Positions 8,741 through 17,139 of a stretch of DNA of 64,000 nucleotides are shown one piece after another. The stretch is from Nocardioides halotolerans DSM 19273 (GTDB lineage: Bacteria; Actinomycetota; Actinomycetes; Propionibacteriales; Nocardioidaceae). The translations under genes were made by a program, and so were the position numbers. The notes under the pieces were generated by a model. That model was given only the letters and a program-made list of their open reading frames with translations. It was not told the origin of the DNA and searched no databases. The stretch's first letter is position 1, and each line of letters starts with the position of its first letter. The DNA lies in contig NZ_KE383922.1 of the NCBI RefSeq assembly GCF_000422805.1, positions 609,772 to 673,771 on the forward strand, given 5' to 3'.

Positions 8741-9654
8741 GCGTCGGCCCCCACGAAGCGGGTGGTGGCCACGAGCTCGCCGACCCGCGCGGCCGCGGCG
8801 GTCATGATGTCGAGGTTGCCGGCGTAGGTCGGCAGGTAGTCGCCCGCGCCGAGCACCTCGATGAAGACCGTGACCCGGCCGTTGCCGTCCCACTTCTCGC
8901 GCGGGTCGTCGTACTGCGGCTCGGCGCGCAGGGTGTACCCGGGGACGTACTCCTGCACCTCGGCGACCCGCCGGTGCACCGACTCGGTGATCGCGTCGTG
9001 GTCGGCGTCGGCAGGGATCGCGCAGAAGATCGTGTCGCGCATGATCATCGGCGGCTCGACCGGGTTGAGGACGATGATCGCCTTGCCCCGGGGCGTGCCG
9101 CCGAGCTCGCGGACCGCACGGCTCGTCGTGTGCGTGAACTCGTCGATGTTGGCGCGGGTGCCGGGCCCCGCGGACTTCGAGGCGACCGAGGCGACGATCT
9201 CGGCATAGGCCACGGGCACGACCGACGACACCGCGTGCACGATCGGGACGGTTGCCTGAGCGCCGCAGCTGATCATGTTGATGTTGGTCGCGTCGACGTG
9301 GTCGCGGAAGTTCACCGGCGGTGAGACCAGCGGTCCGACCGCGGCAGGCGTGAGGTCGACGGCAACGATGCCCGCCTCCTCCAGCCTGGGTGCGGCCGCG
9401 CGGTGGGCCTTGGCCGAGGTCGCGTCGAACACGATCTGGGGCAGGTCGTCGCGCGAGAGCAGCCAGTCCAGCCCCTCGGCCGAGGCCTCGATGCCCATCG
9501 ACCTCGCGCGCTGGAGCCCCTCGGACTCCACCACGCCGACGACGTGGGTCACCTCGATCGACTCGCTGCGCCGGAGCTTGGCGAGCAGGTCGGTGCCGAT
9601 GTTGCCGGGGCCGATGATCGCGGCCCGGGCCTTGCCCCGCGACGACGTGCTCAT
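8737..9654 (-). CDS. Acetaldehyde dehydrogenase (acylating)
   Basis: 305 aa DmpF/BphJ-type enzyme that converts acetaldehyde, NAD+ and CoA to acetyl-CoA. The N-terminal Rossmann motif is [12 protein letters not shown]. The catalytic Cys130 lies in [14 protein letters not shown], and [15 protein letters not shown] and [14 protein letters not shown] are family signatures. Its ATG overlaps the upstream phosphatase stop by four bases and its own stop overlaps the aldolase start by four bases. The three genes are therefore translationally coupled. It is the final step of meta-cleavage, feeding acetyl-CoA to central metabolism. Confidence 0.95.
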   Translation of the reverse strand: MSTSSRGKARAAIIGPGNIGTDLLAKLRRSESIEVTHVVGVVESEGLQRARSMGIEASAEGLDWLLSRDDLPQIVFDATSAKAHRAAAPRLEEAGIVAVDLTPAAVGPLVSPPVNFRDHVDATNINMISCGAQATVPIVHAVSSVVPVAYAEIVASVASKSAGPGTRANIDEFTHTTSRAVRELGGTPRGKAIIVLNPVEPPMIMRDTIFCAIPADADHDAITESVHRRVAEVQEYVPGYTLRAEPQYDDPREKWDGNGRVTVFIEVLGAGDYLPTYAGNLDIMTAAAARVGELVATTRFVGADA

Positions 9655-10697
9655 GCGTCCCACCTGGGGATCTCGTCCTCCTGCGGGATGTTCACCTCGG
9701 TGACCCGGTTGCGGTAGCTCACCGTCGCGGTCCGGCCGCCGTGCTTGACACGCACCACGACCTCCTCGGTGTTGACGGGCTCGCCCGGGTCGTAGCCGTG
9801 CGCCCAGGTCGCGAACGCCCGGATCGGGCCGGAGTGCGTGGCCGCGATGATCCGCTGGCCCGGCGACTCGGCGATCAGGCGGTTGAAGCCGGTCCAGAAC
9901 CTCCGCACGCAGGCCTGGGGCGACTCGAAATACATGAGCGGGATCGTCAGCCACAGCTGGATCGGGTCGGCGCCGCCGAGCTGGGTGCGGTAGAACCGGT
10001 CGATCTCGACCAGCCAGCGCGGCCGGTCGCCGGCCGCCATCCGCTCGAGCTTCTCCATCTCGGCCTGGTACTTGCGGAACGACGCGGTGATGTCGCGGAC
10101 GCCGTCGGGGCTCCAGACCTGGAAGTTCTTGAGCTCCTCCACCGGCTCCGGGCCGGTCACCGCGGCGTCGCGGCCGTACTGCGCGAGCCCGTCGAGCAGT
10201 CCCCGGTGGATCTGCTCCGCCGTCTGGCGGGCCCGGTTGGTCGGTGCGCAGACGATCCGCATCTGCGGCCACTCGCGCAGCGTCCGCGCCAGCGCCTGGC
10301 CGCGCTGGTGGGCCTGCCACGCGCCCATCGGGGTCAGCCCGGCGTCGGTGGAGTAGCCCTGGGTGATGCCGTGCCGGATGATCCGGATCTCGGTCGTGTA
10401 GCCGTCCCGCGCGCTGCGCTGCTCGGGGATGATCTCGTGGCTGCGGGTCACGGCGGCGTACTCCGGCGCGAACCGCTCGCCCTCGTGCTCGAGCGGCACC
10501 GAGCGGGTCCGCGGCGGCACCGCCTCGCGGCGCTCGCGGAACCGGCGCAGGTAGAGCGGGGTCGAGTCGTCCTCGTCCGGCGCGCCCTCGGGCGCCGGTC
10601 GCGACCGGCGGTCGGCGTAGCGGGCGAGGTAGAGCGGCGCGTCCGTGCGGTCGGTGCGCCGGAACGCCGGCCCGGTGCTGGTGCTGGTACCGGTCAT
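9651..10697 (-). CDS. Histidine phosphatase superfamily protein embedded in meta-cleavage operon
   Basis: 348 aa. The phosphatase core begins near residue 103 with the RHG motif (Arg108-His109-Gly110 in [14 protein letters not shown]). The second catalytic histidine is in [13 protein letters not shown]. The first 100 residues are an extension carrying two copies of a PLYLxRxxxRR motif (residues 21-31 and 47-57). Its start shares one base with the stop of an extradiol dioxygenase and its stop overlaps the acetaldehyde dehydrogenase start, so it is translated with the pathway. Standard catechol degradation needs no phosphatase. A role dephosphorylating an aryl-phosphate intermediate, as reported for CreD in Corynebacterium p-cresol metabolism (from memory), is an inference. 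Alternative: an unrelated regulatory phosphatase. Confidence 0.82.
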   Translation of the reverse strand: MTGTSTSTGPAFRRTDRTDAPLYLARYADRRSRPAPEGAPDEDDSTPLYLRRFRERREAVPPRTRSVPLEHEGERFAPEYAAVTRSHEIIPEQRSARDGYTTEIRIIRHGITQGYSTDAGLTPMGAWQAHQRGQALARTLREWPQMRIVCAPTNRARQTAEQIHRGLLDGLAQYGRDAAVTGPEPVEELKNFQVWSPDGVRDITASFRKYQAEMEKLERMAAGDRPRWLVEIDRFYRTQLGGADPIQLWLTIPLMYFESPQACVRRFWTGFNRLIAESPGQRIIAATHSGPIRAFATWAHGYDPGEPVNTEEVVVRVKHGGRTATVSYRNRVTEVNIPQEDEIPRWDA

Positions 10698-11614
10698 CAG
10701 CTGTGCACCGTGAAGAAGCGCTCGTTGACCTCGCGGTCGTAGTAGAACATCGCCCGGCCCATCTCCTCCTCGGTCCAGGTGATCGGCTCGAAGTCGGGGT
10801 CGACCCAGTAGCCGCCGGTGAAGACCTCGTTGCGGTTGCCGACCGGGTCGAAGAAGTAGGTCGTGTGGCCCCGGGTGACTCCGTGCCGGGTGGGTGCCAC
10901 GTCGATGTTCACGCCGTTGTAGGCCAGCAGGTCGGCGGCCTCGCGCACGGCGTTCCAGTCGTCGACCCAGAACGCGAAGTGGTGCAGCGCCCCGTTGGGC
11001 CCGGTCACCATCGCCAGGTCGTGCGGCGAGTGCGAGCGCTCCAGCCAGGTGGCGATCTGGTGCCCGTCGTTGGCGAGGATCTGCTCAGTGAGCCGGAAGT
11101 CGAGCACCTCGCGGTAGAAGCGGGTCGCCTCGTCGACGTCCTCGGCCATGATGAAGACGTGGTCGAGCCGCGGCGGCGCGATGCCGACCAGGTTGCCCGG
11201 TCGTGGCGGCGGGTTGAAGAGCGGCAGCATGTTGCCGACCTTCTCCATGCCGAAGCCCAGCTCGATGGTGTGCCCCGACGGGGCCTCGAACCGGATCGCG
11301 TCACCCCAGCCCGGGCCGAGCTCGCCCGCGGCGTACCTCTTGACCGGGATGCCCCACGCCTCGACCCGCTCGGTGTAGTGGTCGAGGTCCTCGAGCTCGG
11401 CCACCTTGAAGCTCATGTGGTCCAGCCCGTAGGTCGGCGCCTGGCGCAGCACGACCGAGTGGTGCTCGTGCTCGTCCCAGCACTTGAGGAAGACCCGGTT
11501 CTCCTCGTGCGCGGTCTCGATGAGGCCGAGCACCTCGGTGTAGTACGCCGTGCACAGCTCGAGGTCGGGGACCCGGACCTGCACGTGCTGGAGGCGGAGG
11601 ATGCGGTCGGACAC
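10697..11614 (-). CDS. Catechol 2,3-dioxygenase (extradiol, two-domain), copy 1
   Basis: 305 aa from a GTG at 11612-11614 preceded by an AAGGGAG ribosome site. Two vicinal-oxygen-chelate domains are visible. Expected Fe(II) ligands are His152 (PRLDHVF), His212 (LHHFAFW) and Glu263 (RNEVF). The supporting acid/base residues His198 (SPHD), His244 (RHGVTRG) and Tyr253 (TTYFFDP) align with the XylE set. It cleaves catechol or a substituted catechol between C2 and C3. It lies 20 bp downstream of a second, clearly paralogous dioxygenase and overlaps the phosphatase start by one base. Confidence 0.93.
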   Translation of the reverse strand: MSDRILRLQHVQVRVPDLELCTAYYTEVLGLIETAHEENRVFLKCWDEHEHHSVVLRQAPTYGLDHMSFKVAELEDLDHYTERVEAWGIPVKRYAAGELGPGWGDAIRFEAPSGHTIELGFGMEKVGNMLPLFNPPPRPGNLVGIAPPRLDHVFIMAEDVDEATRFYREVLDFRLTEQILANDGHQIATWLERSHSPHDLAMVTGPNGALHHFAFWVDDWNAVREAADLLAYNGVNIDVAPTRHGVTRGHTTYFFDPVGNRNEVFTGGYWVDPDFEPITWTEEEMGRAMFYYDREVNERFFTVHS

Positions 11615-11634
11615 CGGTCGGCTCCCTTCGTCGA

Positions 11635-12546
11635 TCAGGTGTGGAAGCGCAGGAAGCGCTGCGCGACGACGTTCTCGTAGTAGAAGAGCCCGCGGCCGAA
11701 CTGGTCCTCGGTCCAGGTGATCTCGGGGAAGTCGGGATCGGGGCTGTAGCCGCCGGTGAACACCTCGTTTCGGGTGCCCAGCGGGTCGAAGAAGTAGATG
11801 GTGTTGCCGCGGGTGACCCCGTGCCGGGTCGGTCCCTGGTCGATCTGGACGCCGTTGTAGGCCAGGATGTCGGCCGACTTGCGCACGTGGTCCCAGTCGT
11901 CGAGCCAGAACGCGAAGTGGTGCAGGGCGCCGTTGGGGCCGTTGACGATCGCGACGTCGTGCGGCGAGTGCGACCGCTCCATCCAGACGCCCATCTGGTG
12001 GCCGTTGGCGTCGAGCACCTGCTCGGTCATCCGGAAGCCGAGCACCTCCTTGAAGAAGGTGTGCGCCTCGCCGACCTCCTCGGCGTTGATGAGGAGGTGG
12101 TCCATCCGCGGCGGCGCGATGCCCGGGAGGTCGGGCGGGGGCACCGGCGAGGGGTTGAGCTTGCCGAGGATGTTGCCGAGCTTCTCCAGCTCCCAGACCA
12201 GCTCCATCGTCTGCCCGGACGGGATCTCGAACCGGATCGACTCCCCCTGGCCGACGGACTCCCCGCGGGAGACCCGCTCCACGTGGCAGCCCGCCTTCTC
12301 CAGCCGGCTCTCGAGCTCGGGGAGGTCGTCCTCCTTCTCGACGCGGAACGAGAACTGGTCCATCCCGATCCGGGTGTCGGCGCGCAGGCGGAGCGAGTGG
12401 TGGTCCTCCTCGTCCCAGCACTTGAGGTAGACGGCGTCCTCGGTGCGCTCGGTGACGTGCAGGCCGAGCACCTCGGTGTAGTACGCCGTGGACAGCTCCA
12501 GGTCCGGCGTCCGGACGTCGACGTGGGCGAGTCGAAGGACTCCCAC
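11635..12546 (-). CDS. Catechol 2,3-dioxygenase (extradiol, two-domain), copy 2
   Basis: 303 aa from a GTG at 12544-12546 with an AGGAGG ribosome site six bases upstream. Metal ligands by alignment are His150, His210 and Glu261; catalytic His196, His242 and Tyr251 are present. It shares long blocks with copy 1 ([30 protein letters not shown]), indicating tandem duplication with divergence in the N-terminal domain. It is the first gene of the minus-strand meta-cleavage operon, transcribed from the operator-containing gap at 12547-12629. Different substituted catechols for the two copies is plausible but unproven. Confidence 0.93.
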   Translation of the reverse strand: MGVLRLAHVDVRTPDLELSTAYYTEVLGLHVTERTEDAVYLKCWDEEDHHSLRLRADTRIGMDQFSFRVEKEDDLPELESRLEKAGCHVERVSRGESVGQGESIRFEIPSGQTMELVWELEKLGNILGKLNPSPVPPPDLPGIAPPRMDHLLINAEEVGEAHTFFKEVLGFRMTEQVLDANGHQMGVWMERSHSPHDVAIVNGPNGALHHFAFWLDDWDHVRKSADILAYNGVQIDQGPTRHGVTRGNTIYFFDPLGTRNEVFTGGYSPDPDFPEITWTEDQFGRGLFYYENVVAQRFLRFHT

Positions 12547-12578
12547 CGGGGCCTCCTGGGGATCGGCGGACTTCTTGA

Positions 12579-12639
12579 CTCCCGAACGTAGGGATGGCTA
12601 GCGTTCCGTGTAAAGGAAGGCCGTTCCATATGTCGGAAC
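12579..12639. promoter_or_regulatory. Operator array of GTYCC-N7-GGRAC palindromes, divergent promoter
   Basis: Three helically phased sites lie between the divergent dioxygenase and IclR operons: 12579-12595 (inner TCCC-N7-GGGA arms exact, outer pair mismatched), 12603-12619 (GTTCC-N7-GGAAG) and 12623-12639 (GTTCC-N7-GGAAC, perfect). Centre spacings are 24 and 20 bp. The last overlaps the start codon at 12630. The adjacent IclR gene makes an IclR-type repressor or activator the likely binder. The same motif occurs at three other control regions of the island. Confidence 0.65.
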
Positions 12640-13358
12640 ACGATGCACCCCCGCAGGACCGCCCGGGACCGGAGGCGATGCGCACCGCGGTCGCCGGCTA
12701 CGTCCAGGAGATCCACCGCGCCTACGTCGACCAGGCCGCGACGTTCTCCCCCGGCGTTCGCGGGCGGATGTCGCTGATGACCGCCGGCCGGATCACCGTG
12801 GCCGCCGTCGCGGCCCGCAACCTCCACGTGCTCGCGACCGCCGAGAGCCTCGGCCCGCTTCGTGCTCCGGAGGTCGCGACCGAGGCGGGCTACGGCGGCC
12901 TCACGTGGGAGCTGCGCTTCTACGACCCGGTCGTGCTCCCCGACCTCGGGCTGCTCGACGAGCGGGAGGCCCCCGCCTTCGACGAGGTCCGGCGCGCGCT
13001 CGGGGTCGGCACGGTGCTCTACCACGTCGTCGCGCAGCCCGGCGCGGGCCTGTCGGGACACCAGGCCACCCACGTCGGCACCGGCCTCGCCAACGGTCAC
13101 TCCGCGGCGGCGCGCGACTTCGAGACCATCCGCTCGCGGGTCCGCGGCCGCGAGGTGCTCGTCGACGAGCTGGTCGGCGCCGTGCACGCCGGTCTACCTC
13201 GCGCGCAGGCCCTGCTCGCGCGCGCGATCTCGCCGTACGACGAGGGCGTGCGCGCCGCCTGCGAGGACGCCTCGCCGGGCGGCGCACCCGACCCCGACGC
13301 GATCCGCAAGGCGCTGCTCTCCGCGGTCGGCGGCCGGACCCAGTGGACCCCCGCATGA
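12630..13358 (+). CDS. Protein of unknown function co-transcribed with IclR regulator
   Basis: 242 aa from the ATG at 12630, preceded by AAGGAAGG (12613-12620). I do not recognise the family. It appears soluble and mostly helical and has no signal peptide or metal-binding cluster. Distinctive segments are RMSLMTAGRITVAAVAARNLHVL, GGLTWELRFYDPVVLPDLGLL and GTVLYHVVAQPGAGLSGHQATHVGTGLANGH. The conserved-looking His/Gly stretch could form a ligand pocket, but that is speculation. It is the first gene of a plus-strand operon, overlapping the IclR start by four bases (ATGA) and followed by the hydratase and decarboxylase. It is probably a pathway-specific accessory or regulatory protein. Confidence 0.7.
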   Translation: MSEHDAPPQDRPGPEAMRTAVAGYVQEIHRAYVDQAATFSPGVRGRMSLMTAGRITVAAVAARNLHVLATAESLGPLRAPEVATEAGYGGLTWELRFYDPVVLPDLGLLDEREAPAFDEVRRALGVGTVLYHVVAQPGAGLSGHQATHVGTGLANGHSAAARDFETIRSRVRGREVLVDELVGAVHAGLPRAQALLARAISPYDEGVRAACEDASPGGAPDPDAIRKALLSAVGGRTQWTPA

Positions 13359-14140
13359 GCGACGGGCTGTCCTCGGTCGGCAACGCCGCCCGGCTCCTCA
13401 AGGCGTTCCTCTCCCGCGAGAAGGAGATCGGCGTCTCGGAGCTGGCGCGCCGGCTCGACCTCGGGAAGAGCACGGTGCACCGGCTGCTCACCACGCTGGT
13501 GCAGGAGGGGCTGGTCGAGAAGACCGACAGCGGCGCCTACCGCCTCGGGCTCACGATGTTCGAGCTCGGCCAGGTCGTGCACTCCCACATGGACCTGCAC
13601 GGCGCGGTCGGCCCGGTGCTGGCGTCGCTGCGCGAGGAGACGCACGAGGGCTGCCAGGTCGGGGTGCTCGACGGTCACGAGGTGGTCTACATCGACCGGC
13701 TGGAGAGCTCGCAGACGCTCCGGCTCTTCAACGAGACCGGGCGCCGCGTGCCGGTGCACACGACGTCGTCCGGCAAGACGCTGCTCGCCCACCTCCCCGA
13801 GCCCGACCTCGAGCGCGTCCTGGCGGCGGCCGCCCCGCTCGCCCAGATGACGCCCAGGTCGATCACCGACCCGGCCGTGCTGCGCGCCGAGCTGGCCAGG
13901 ATCCGCGCCCGCGGCTGGTCGGAGGCCGTCGAGGAGCGCGAGGTCGGCGTGGCGTCGATCGCGGCGCCGATCCGGGAGGCCTCGGGACGGGTGGTGGCCG
14001 CGATCAGCATCGGCGCCCCGGCGGCCCGGATGGGCGCCCAGCAGCGACGCCGGCTGGCGGTGGTGGTCGTCGAGGCCGGCGAGGCGGCGTCGCGCCGGCT
14101 CGGCTGGACGCACGAGACCCAGGACCTGCGGGAGGGCTGA
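13355..14140 (+). CDS. IclR family transcriptional regulator of aromatic catabolism (1)
   Basis: 261 aa. The winged helix-turn-helix occupies about residues 5-65 (GVSELARRLDLGKSTVHRLLTTL), followed by the IclR effector domain (TTSSGKTLLAHLP, RGWSEAVEEREVGVASIAAPI). The start ATG overlaps the upstream stop. It sits in the middle of the plus-strand meta-cleavage operon, 70-odd codons' worth downstream of the phased palindromes at 12579-12639, so autoregulation and control of the divergent dioxygenase operon are likely. The effector is probably a pathway metabolite; which one cannot be read from sequence. Confidence 0.92.
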   Translation: MSDGLSSVGNAARLLKAFLSREKEIGVSELARRLDLGKSTVHRLLTTLVQEGLVEKTDSGAYRLGLTMFELGQVVHSHMDLHGAVGPVLASLREETHEGCQVGVLDGHEVVYIDRLESSQTLRLFNETGRRVPVHTTSSGKTLLAHLPEPDLERVLAAAAPLAQMTPRSITDPAVLRAELARIRARGWSEAVEEREVGVASIAAPIREASGRVVAAISIGAPAARMGAQQRRRLAVVVVEAGEAASRRLGWTHETQDLREG

Positions 14141-14147
14141 GACACCG

Positions 14148-14933
14148 ATGCCGATCACCGACGCCCCGGGCAAGGCCCGGGCCCTCTACGACGCGCGCCG
14201 CGACCGGGTGCCGATCGCGCCGTTCACCGACGCCGACCCGACGCTCGGGATGGGCGACGGCTACGCCGTGCAGGAGCAGCTCGTCGACCTCCTCCTGGCC
14301 GACGGCGACGCGATCGTCGGCTACAAGGTCGGGCTCACGTCGAAGCCCATGCAGCGGATGATCGGCGTCGACTCCCCCGACTTCGCCCCGATCCTCGCCT
14401 CGACCGCTCTCGTCAGCGGCGGCTCCGTGTCGCTCTCGACGCTGATCCAGCCGAAGATCGAGGCGGAGGTCATCGCGGTCATGGGCGAGCGGCTCCAGGG
14501 GCCCGGCGTCGGCGTCACCGAGGCGGCCCGGGCGGTCGCCGGGGTCAGCGCGGGCGTCGAGATCGTCGACTCCCGGTTCGAGGACTGGCGGATCAAGCTC
14601 GCCGACACGGTCGCCGACCTCGCCTCCAACGGCGCGTTCGCGGTCTCCTCGCGCGTGGTGCCGCTCTCGCAGGTCGACACCCGCCTGGTCGGCATGACGC
14701 TGACGCGCAACGGCGAGCTGGCCGACACCGGCGCCGGCGCCGCGGCGCTCGGCGACCCGCTCCTGGTGGTCGCCTGGCTGGCCAACGTGCTCGGCGAGCG
14801 CGGCATCGCGCTGGAGCCCGGCCACCTGGTCATGACCGGCGCGCTGCACGCCGCGGTGCCGATGGCCGCCGGCGACGTGTTCCGCGCCGAGTTCGACCGG
14901 CTCGGTCCGGTGACCCTGAGGGTGGTGGCGTGA
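14148..14933 (+). CDS. 2-keto-4-pentenoate (2-hydroxypenta-2,4-dienoate) hydratase
   Basis: 261 aa FAH-superfamily hydratase adding water to 2-hydroxypentadienoate to give 4-hydroxy-2-oxovalerate. GYKVGLTSKPMQRMIGVDSPDF and IQPKIEAEV match the DmpE/XylJ/BphH group, with metal-site acidic residues in KIEAEV and EIVDSRFEDW. Paralogous to the following decarboxylase; the IKLADTVADLASN segment and a hydrophobic C-terminal half favour hydratase over decarboxylase. It begins 7 bp after the IclR stop, and its stop overlaps the next start. Confidence 0.88.
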   Translation: MPITDAPGKARALYDARRDRVPIAPFTDADPTLGMGDGYAVQEQLVDLLLADGDAIVGYKVGLTSKPMQRMIGVDSPDFAPILASTALVSGGSVSLSTLIQPKIEAEVIAVMGERLQGPGVGVTEAARAVAGVSAGVEIVDSRFEDWRIKLADTVADLASNGAFAVSSRVVPLSQVDTRLVGMTLTRNGELADTGAGAAALGDPLLVVAWLANVLGERGIALEPGHLVMTGALHAAVPMAAGDVFRAEFDRLGPVTLRVVA

Positions 14934-15691
14934 TGGCCCACGACGTCGAGGTCTCGATGCTCCGGGCGGCGCGGACCGAGCGGGTGGCGATCCCGCAGCT
15001 GAGCGACACCTTCCCCTCGCTCGACCTTCTCACGGCGTACGAGATCCAGGCGGAGCAGCGGGCCGGGTTCGGGCCCCTGGTCGGCTGGAAGCTCGGCGTG
15101 ACCAGCCGCGCGAAGCAGCAGCAGGTCGGTGTCGACGCCCCGATCTACGGGTTCCTCGCCGGCGACCACGTCCTCGACCTCGGCGAGCCGCTCGTGGTCG
15201 CCGAGCACATCAGCCCGCGCTGCGAGCCGGAGATCGTGTTCGTGATTGGCCGCGACCTCTCCGGCGCGCACGTCACCGCCACCGAGGTGCTGGGCGCCAC
15301 CGCCGGTGTCGCGGTCGGCATCGAGGTCCTCGACTCGCGCTACACCGACTACCGGTTCACGATGCCCGACGTCGTGGCGGACAACGCGTCGGCCGGGCGG
15401 TACGTCGTCGGCACGCCGGTGCCGCCGCACGGCCTCGACCTCCGGCTCGTGGGGGTGGTGCTCGAGCTCGGCGGCGAGGTCGTCGCCACCGCGTCGGGAG
15501 CCGCGTCGCTCGGGCACCCGGCCGCGGCCGTCGCCTGGCTCGTGCGCGAGCTGGCGGCGTCCGGCGAGGGCCTGCGCGCCGGCGAGGTGGTCCTCTCCGG
15601 CGGCCTGACCGCCGCCGTCCCGGTCTCGGCCGGCGACGTCGTGGTCGCCACGATCGACCGGCTCGGCTCCGTGGAGCTGGCGTGCCGCTGA
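14930..15691 (+). CDS. 2-oxo-3-hexenedioate (4-oxalocrotonate) decarboxylase
   Basis: 253 aa FAH-superfamily protein of the DmpH/XylI branch: GWKLGVTSRAKQQQVGVDAPIYG, RCEPEIVF and VLDSRYTDYRFTMPDVVADN. It removes the carboxylate from 4-oxalocrotonate to give 2-hydroxypentadienoate, the substrate of the preceding hydratase, with which the family enzyme forms a complex. The start may be the GTG at 14930 (four-base overlap) or the ATG at 14933 (TGATG). It overlaps the next gene, a Rieske ferredoxin, by ten bases. Confidence 0.87.
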   Translation: MMAHDVEVSMLRAARTERVAIPQLSDTFPSLDLLTAYEIQAEQRAGFGPLVGWKLGVTSRAKQQQVGVDAPIYGFLAGDHVLDLGEPLVVAEHISPRCEPEIVFVIGRDLSGAHVTATEVLGATAGVAVGIEVLDSRYTDYRFTMPDVVADNASAGRYVVGTPVPPHGLDLRLVGVVLELGGEVVATASGAASLGHPAAAVAWLVRELAASGEGLRAGEVVLSGGLTAAVPVSAGDVVVATIDRLGSVELACR

Positions 15692-16044
15692 CGAGGGTGC
15701 CGCTCGGCGACCCGGCCGGCCGAGAGCGCTGGGTGGTCACGCACGAGGACCGGTCCTACCTCGTGCTCGACCTGGGCGGCCGGCTGGTTGTCACCGACGC
15801 GCTGTGCCCCCACAAGAAGAACCCGCTCGTCGACGGGCTCGTGCGCGACGACACCCTCGTGTGTCCCGGGCACTGGTACGCCTTCGACCTCGCGACCGGT
15901 GCGTGCCGCACCGCGGCCGGCACCGACCTCCCCCTCCACCCGGTCGTGGAGGTGGACGGCAGGCTCTACGCAGAGGTCAACCTCGAGCGCGCGCTCTCCT
16001 GGTCGGAGCGGCTGCGGGCGCACGCGCGTGCCGACGGGACGTAG
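15682..16044 (+). CDS. Rieske [2Fe-2S] ferredoxin-like protein
   Basis: 120 aa single Rieske domain. Cluster ligands are Cys42 and His44 (LCPHKKNPL) and Cys61 and His64 (LVCPGHWYAFDL). No membrane segment or oxygenase domain, so it is a soluble electron carrier of the NirD/BphF type. It is the last gene of the plus-strand operon, overlapping the decarboxylase by ten bases from a GTG at 15682, and ends 3 bp before a convergent gene. It may pass electrons to the Rieske oxygenase at 25.6 kb, although the reductase at 17.1 kb carries its own ferredoxin domain and may not need it. Confidence 0.85.
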   Translation: MPLTRVPLGDPAGRERWVVTHEDRSYLVLDLGGRLVVTDALCPHKKNPLVDGLVRDDTLVCPGHWYAFDLATGACRTAAGTDLPLHPVVEVDGRLYAEVNLERALSWSERLRAHARADGT

Positions 16045-16047
16045 GCC

Positions 16048-16641
16048 TCACGGCCGCCGGTGCTTCCCGGCCGTCCAGCCCCGATCCGCCAGCAGCTCTC
16101 CGGCTCGGGCCATGGGCAGCTCCTCCAGCGGGGTGGCCATCGAGTCGTTCCAGCGGTTGAAGACGCCGAACATGCAGACCACGCCGAGCAGCTCCACGAT
16201 CTGCGACTCGGTCCAGTGCTCGGCCAGCGCGGCGTACGACGCGTCGGTGACCGCATTTGGCACCGACGCCGCCTCCATGGCGAAGTCGAGCGCGGCCCGT
16301 TCGGCCGGGGTGAACAGCGGGCTGGTCGCGTAGTCGTAGACGGCGGCCATCTTCTCGTCGCTGACGCCGTGACGCGTCGCGCTGACCGTCGTGTGCGCCT
16401 TGCAGTACTGGCACCCCGACGCGGCGCTGGCCACGTGCCCCACCAGCCTCTTCAGGCCGAGGTCGACCTCGCCGTCCGGCGCGAAGACCGCTCGGTTGAG
16501 GTGGATCACTGCCTTCGCGATCGCGGGGACCCTCTGCATGGTCAGGAGACTGTTGGGGACGAACCCGAGGGTCCGGGTGAAGTGCCCGAGCGCGTCGGCG
16601 AGCTCGGGGTCGGCGCAGTCCTCAGCCGGGATCGGTTGCAT
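16048..16641 (-). CDS. Carboxymuconolactone decarboxylase / AhpD-like family protein
   Basis: 197 aa from the ATG at 16639-16641; a GTG at 16683 would add 14 residues. The AhpD-type redox motif is present as SGCQYCKAHT (Cys-x2-Cys with following His). The helical all-alpha repeat and length match peroxidase-related CMD proteins (FTRTLGFVPNSLL lead-in). It is more likely a thiol-based peroxidase or stress protein than a true ring-pathway decarboxylase, because the window has no protocatechuate ortho-cleavage genes. A tandem of the island operator lies directly upstream (16691-16730), so it is probably co-regulated with the aromatic genes. Confidence 0.8.
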   Translation of the reverse strand: MQPIPAEDCADPELADALGHFTRTLGFVPNSLLTMQRVPAIAKAVIHLNRAVFAPDGEVDLGLKRLVGHVASAASGCQYCKAHTTVSATRHGVSDEKMAAVYDYATSPLFTPAERAALDFAMEAASVPNAVTDASYAALAEHWTESQIVELLGVVCMFGVFNRWNDSMATPLEELPMARAGELLADRGWTAGKHRRP

Positions 16642-16690
16642 GCGTGTCACGGCGCCGATGATCGCGCCGGGCGCGCGGCCCACCGGTCGT

Positions 16691-16730
16691 GTCCCTGTCC
16701 GCGGGACGGCCGCGTGCCGCCCCGCGGAAC
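16691..16730. promoter_or_regulatory. Tandem GTYCC-N7-GGRAC operators upstream of AhpD-like gene
   Basis: 16691-16707 is a perfect GTCCC-N7-GGGAC. 16714-16730 is GTGCC-N7-GGAAC with one arm mismatch. Centre spacing is 23 bp, about two helical turns, as in the other arrays of the island. The pair lies just upstream of the minus-strand gene at 16048-16641, favouring control of that gene. Confidence 0.6.
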
Positions 16731-16753
16731 GGCAGGCGCGCGCCGGACCGGCG

Positions 16754-17125
16754 TCAGGACGGCGGAGCGGTCTGGAACGGCCGCACCTCGACCTTGCCGC
16801 GGCAGGCCTTCGAAGCCTCCGCGGCGAGCTCGAGAGCCACCTCGAGGTCGGGCACGTCGATGATCCAGAAGCCGCCCATGAACTCCTTCGCCTCGGGGTA
16901 GGGGCCGTCGGTGACGACCGGCGCTCCGCCCTGGCCGTCGACGACCTTCGCGGTCGCCGCCTCCTCGAGGCCGTCGGCGAAGGCCCAGTAGCCCTTCTCC
17001 TTCAACGACTCGTTGAAGGCGGACGTCTCGGCCATCGACTCGCGCATCTCCTCCTCGGAGCCGTAGCCGTAGAACTCGCCGTCGTACTCCGCCGGGCCGT
17101 AGACGGCCATCAGGAACTTCGTCAT
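16754..17125 (-). CDS. YCII-related / DGPF domain protein (2)
   Basis: 123 aa from an ATG at 17123-17125. A DGPF-type signature is present as VTDGPYPEAKEFMGGFWII, in a small alpha-beta YCII fold. DGPF proteins are usually encoded beside ECF42 sigma factors, but this copy follows the oxygenase reductase gene by 14 bp and has no promoter space of its own, so it is transcribed with the reductase. Biochemical function unknown for the family. A second DGPF protein next to a real ECF42 gene lies at 21213-21587. Confidence 0.85.
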   Translation of the reverse strand: MTKFLMAVYGPAEYDGEFYGYGSEEEMRESMAETSAFNESLKEKGYWAFADGLEEAATAKVVDGQGGAPVVTDGPYPEAKEFMGGFWIIDVPDLEVALELAAEASKACRGKVEVRPFQTAPPS

Positions 17126-17139
17126 GACGCCATCGTGCC

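Noticed and set aside
16048..16641. Gamma-carboxymuconolactone decarboxylase of the ortho-cleavage pathway
   Set aside because: The AhpD-type Cys-x2-Cys motif and the absence of any other protocatechuate-branch gene favour an AhpD-like redox protein.
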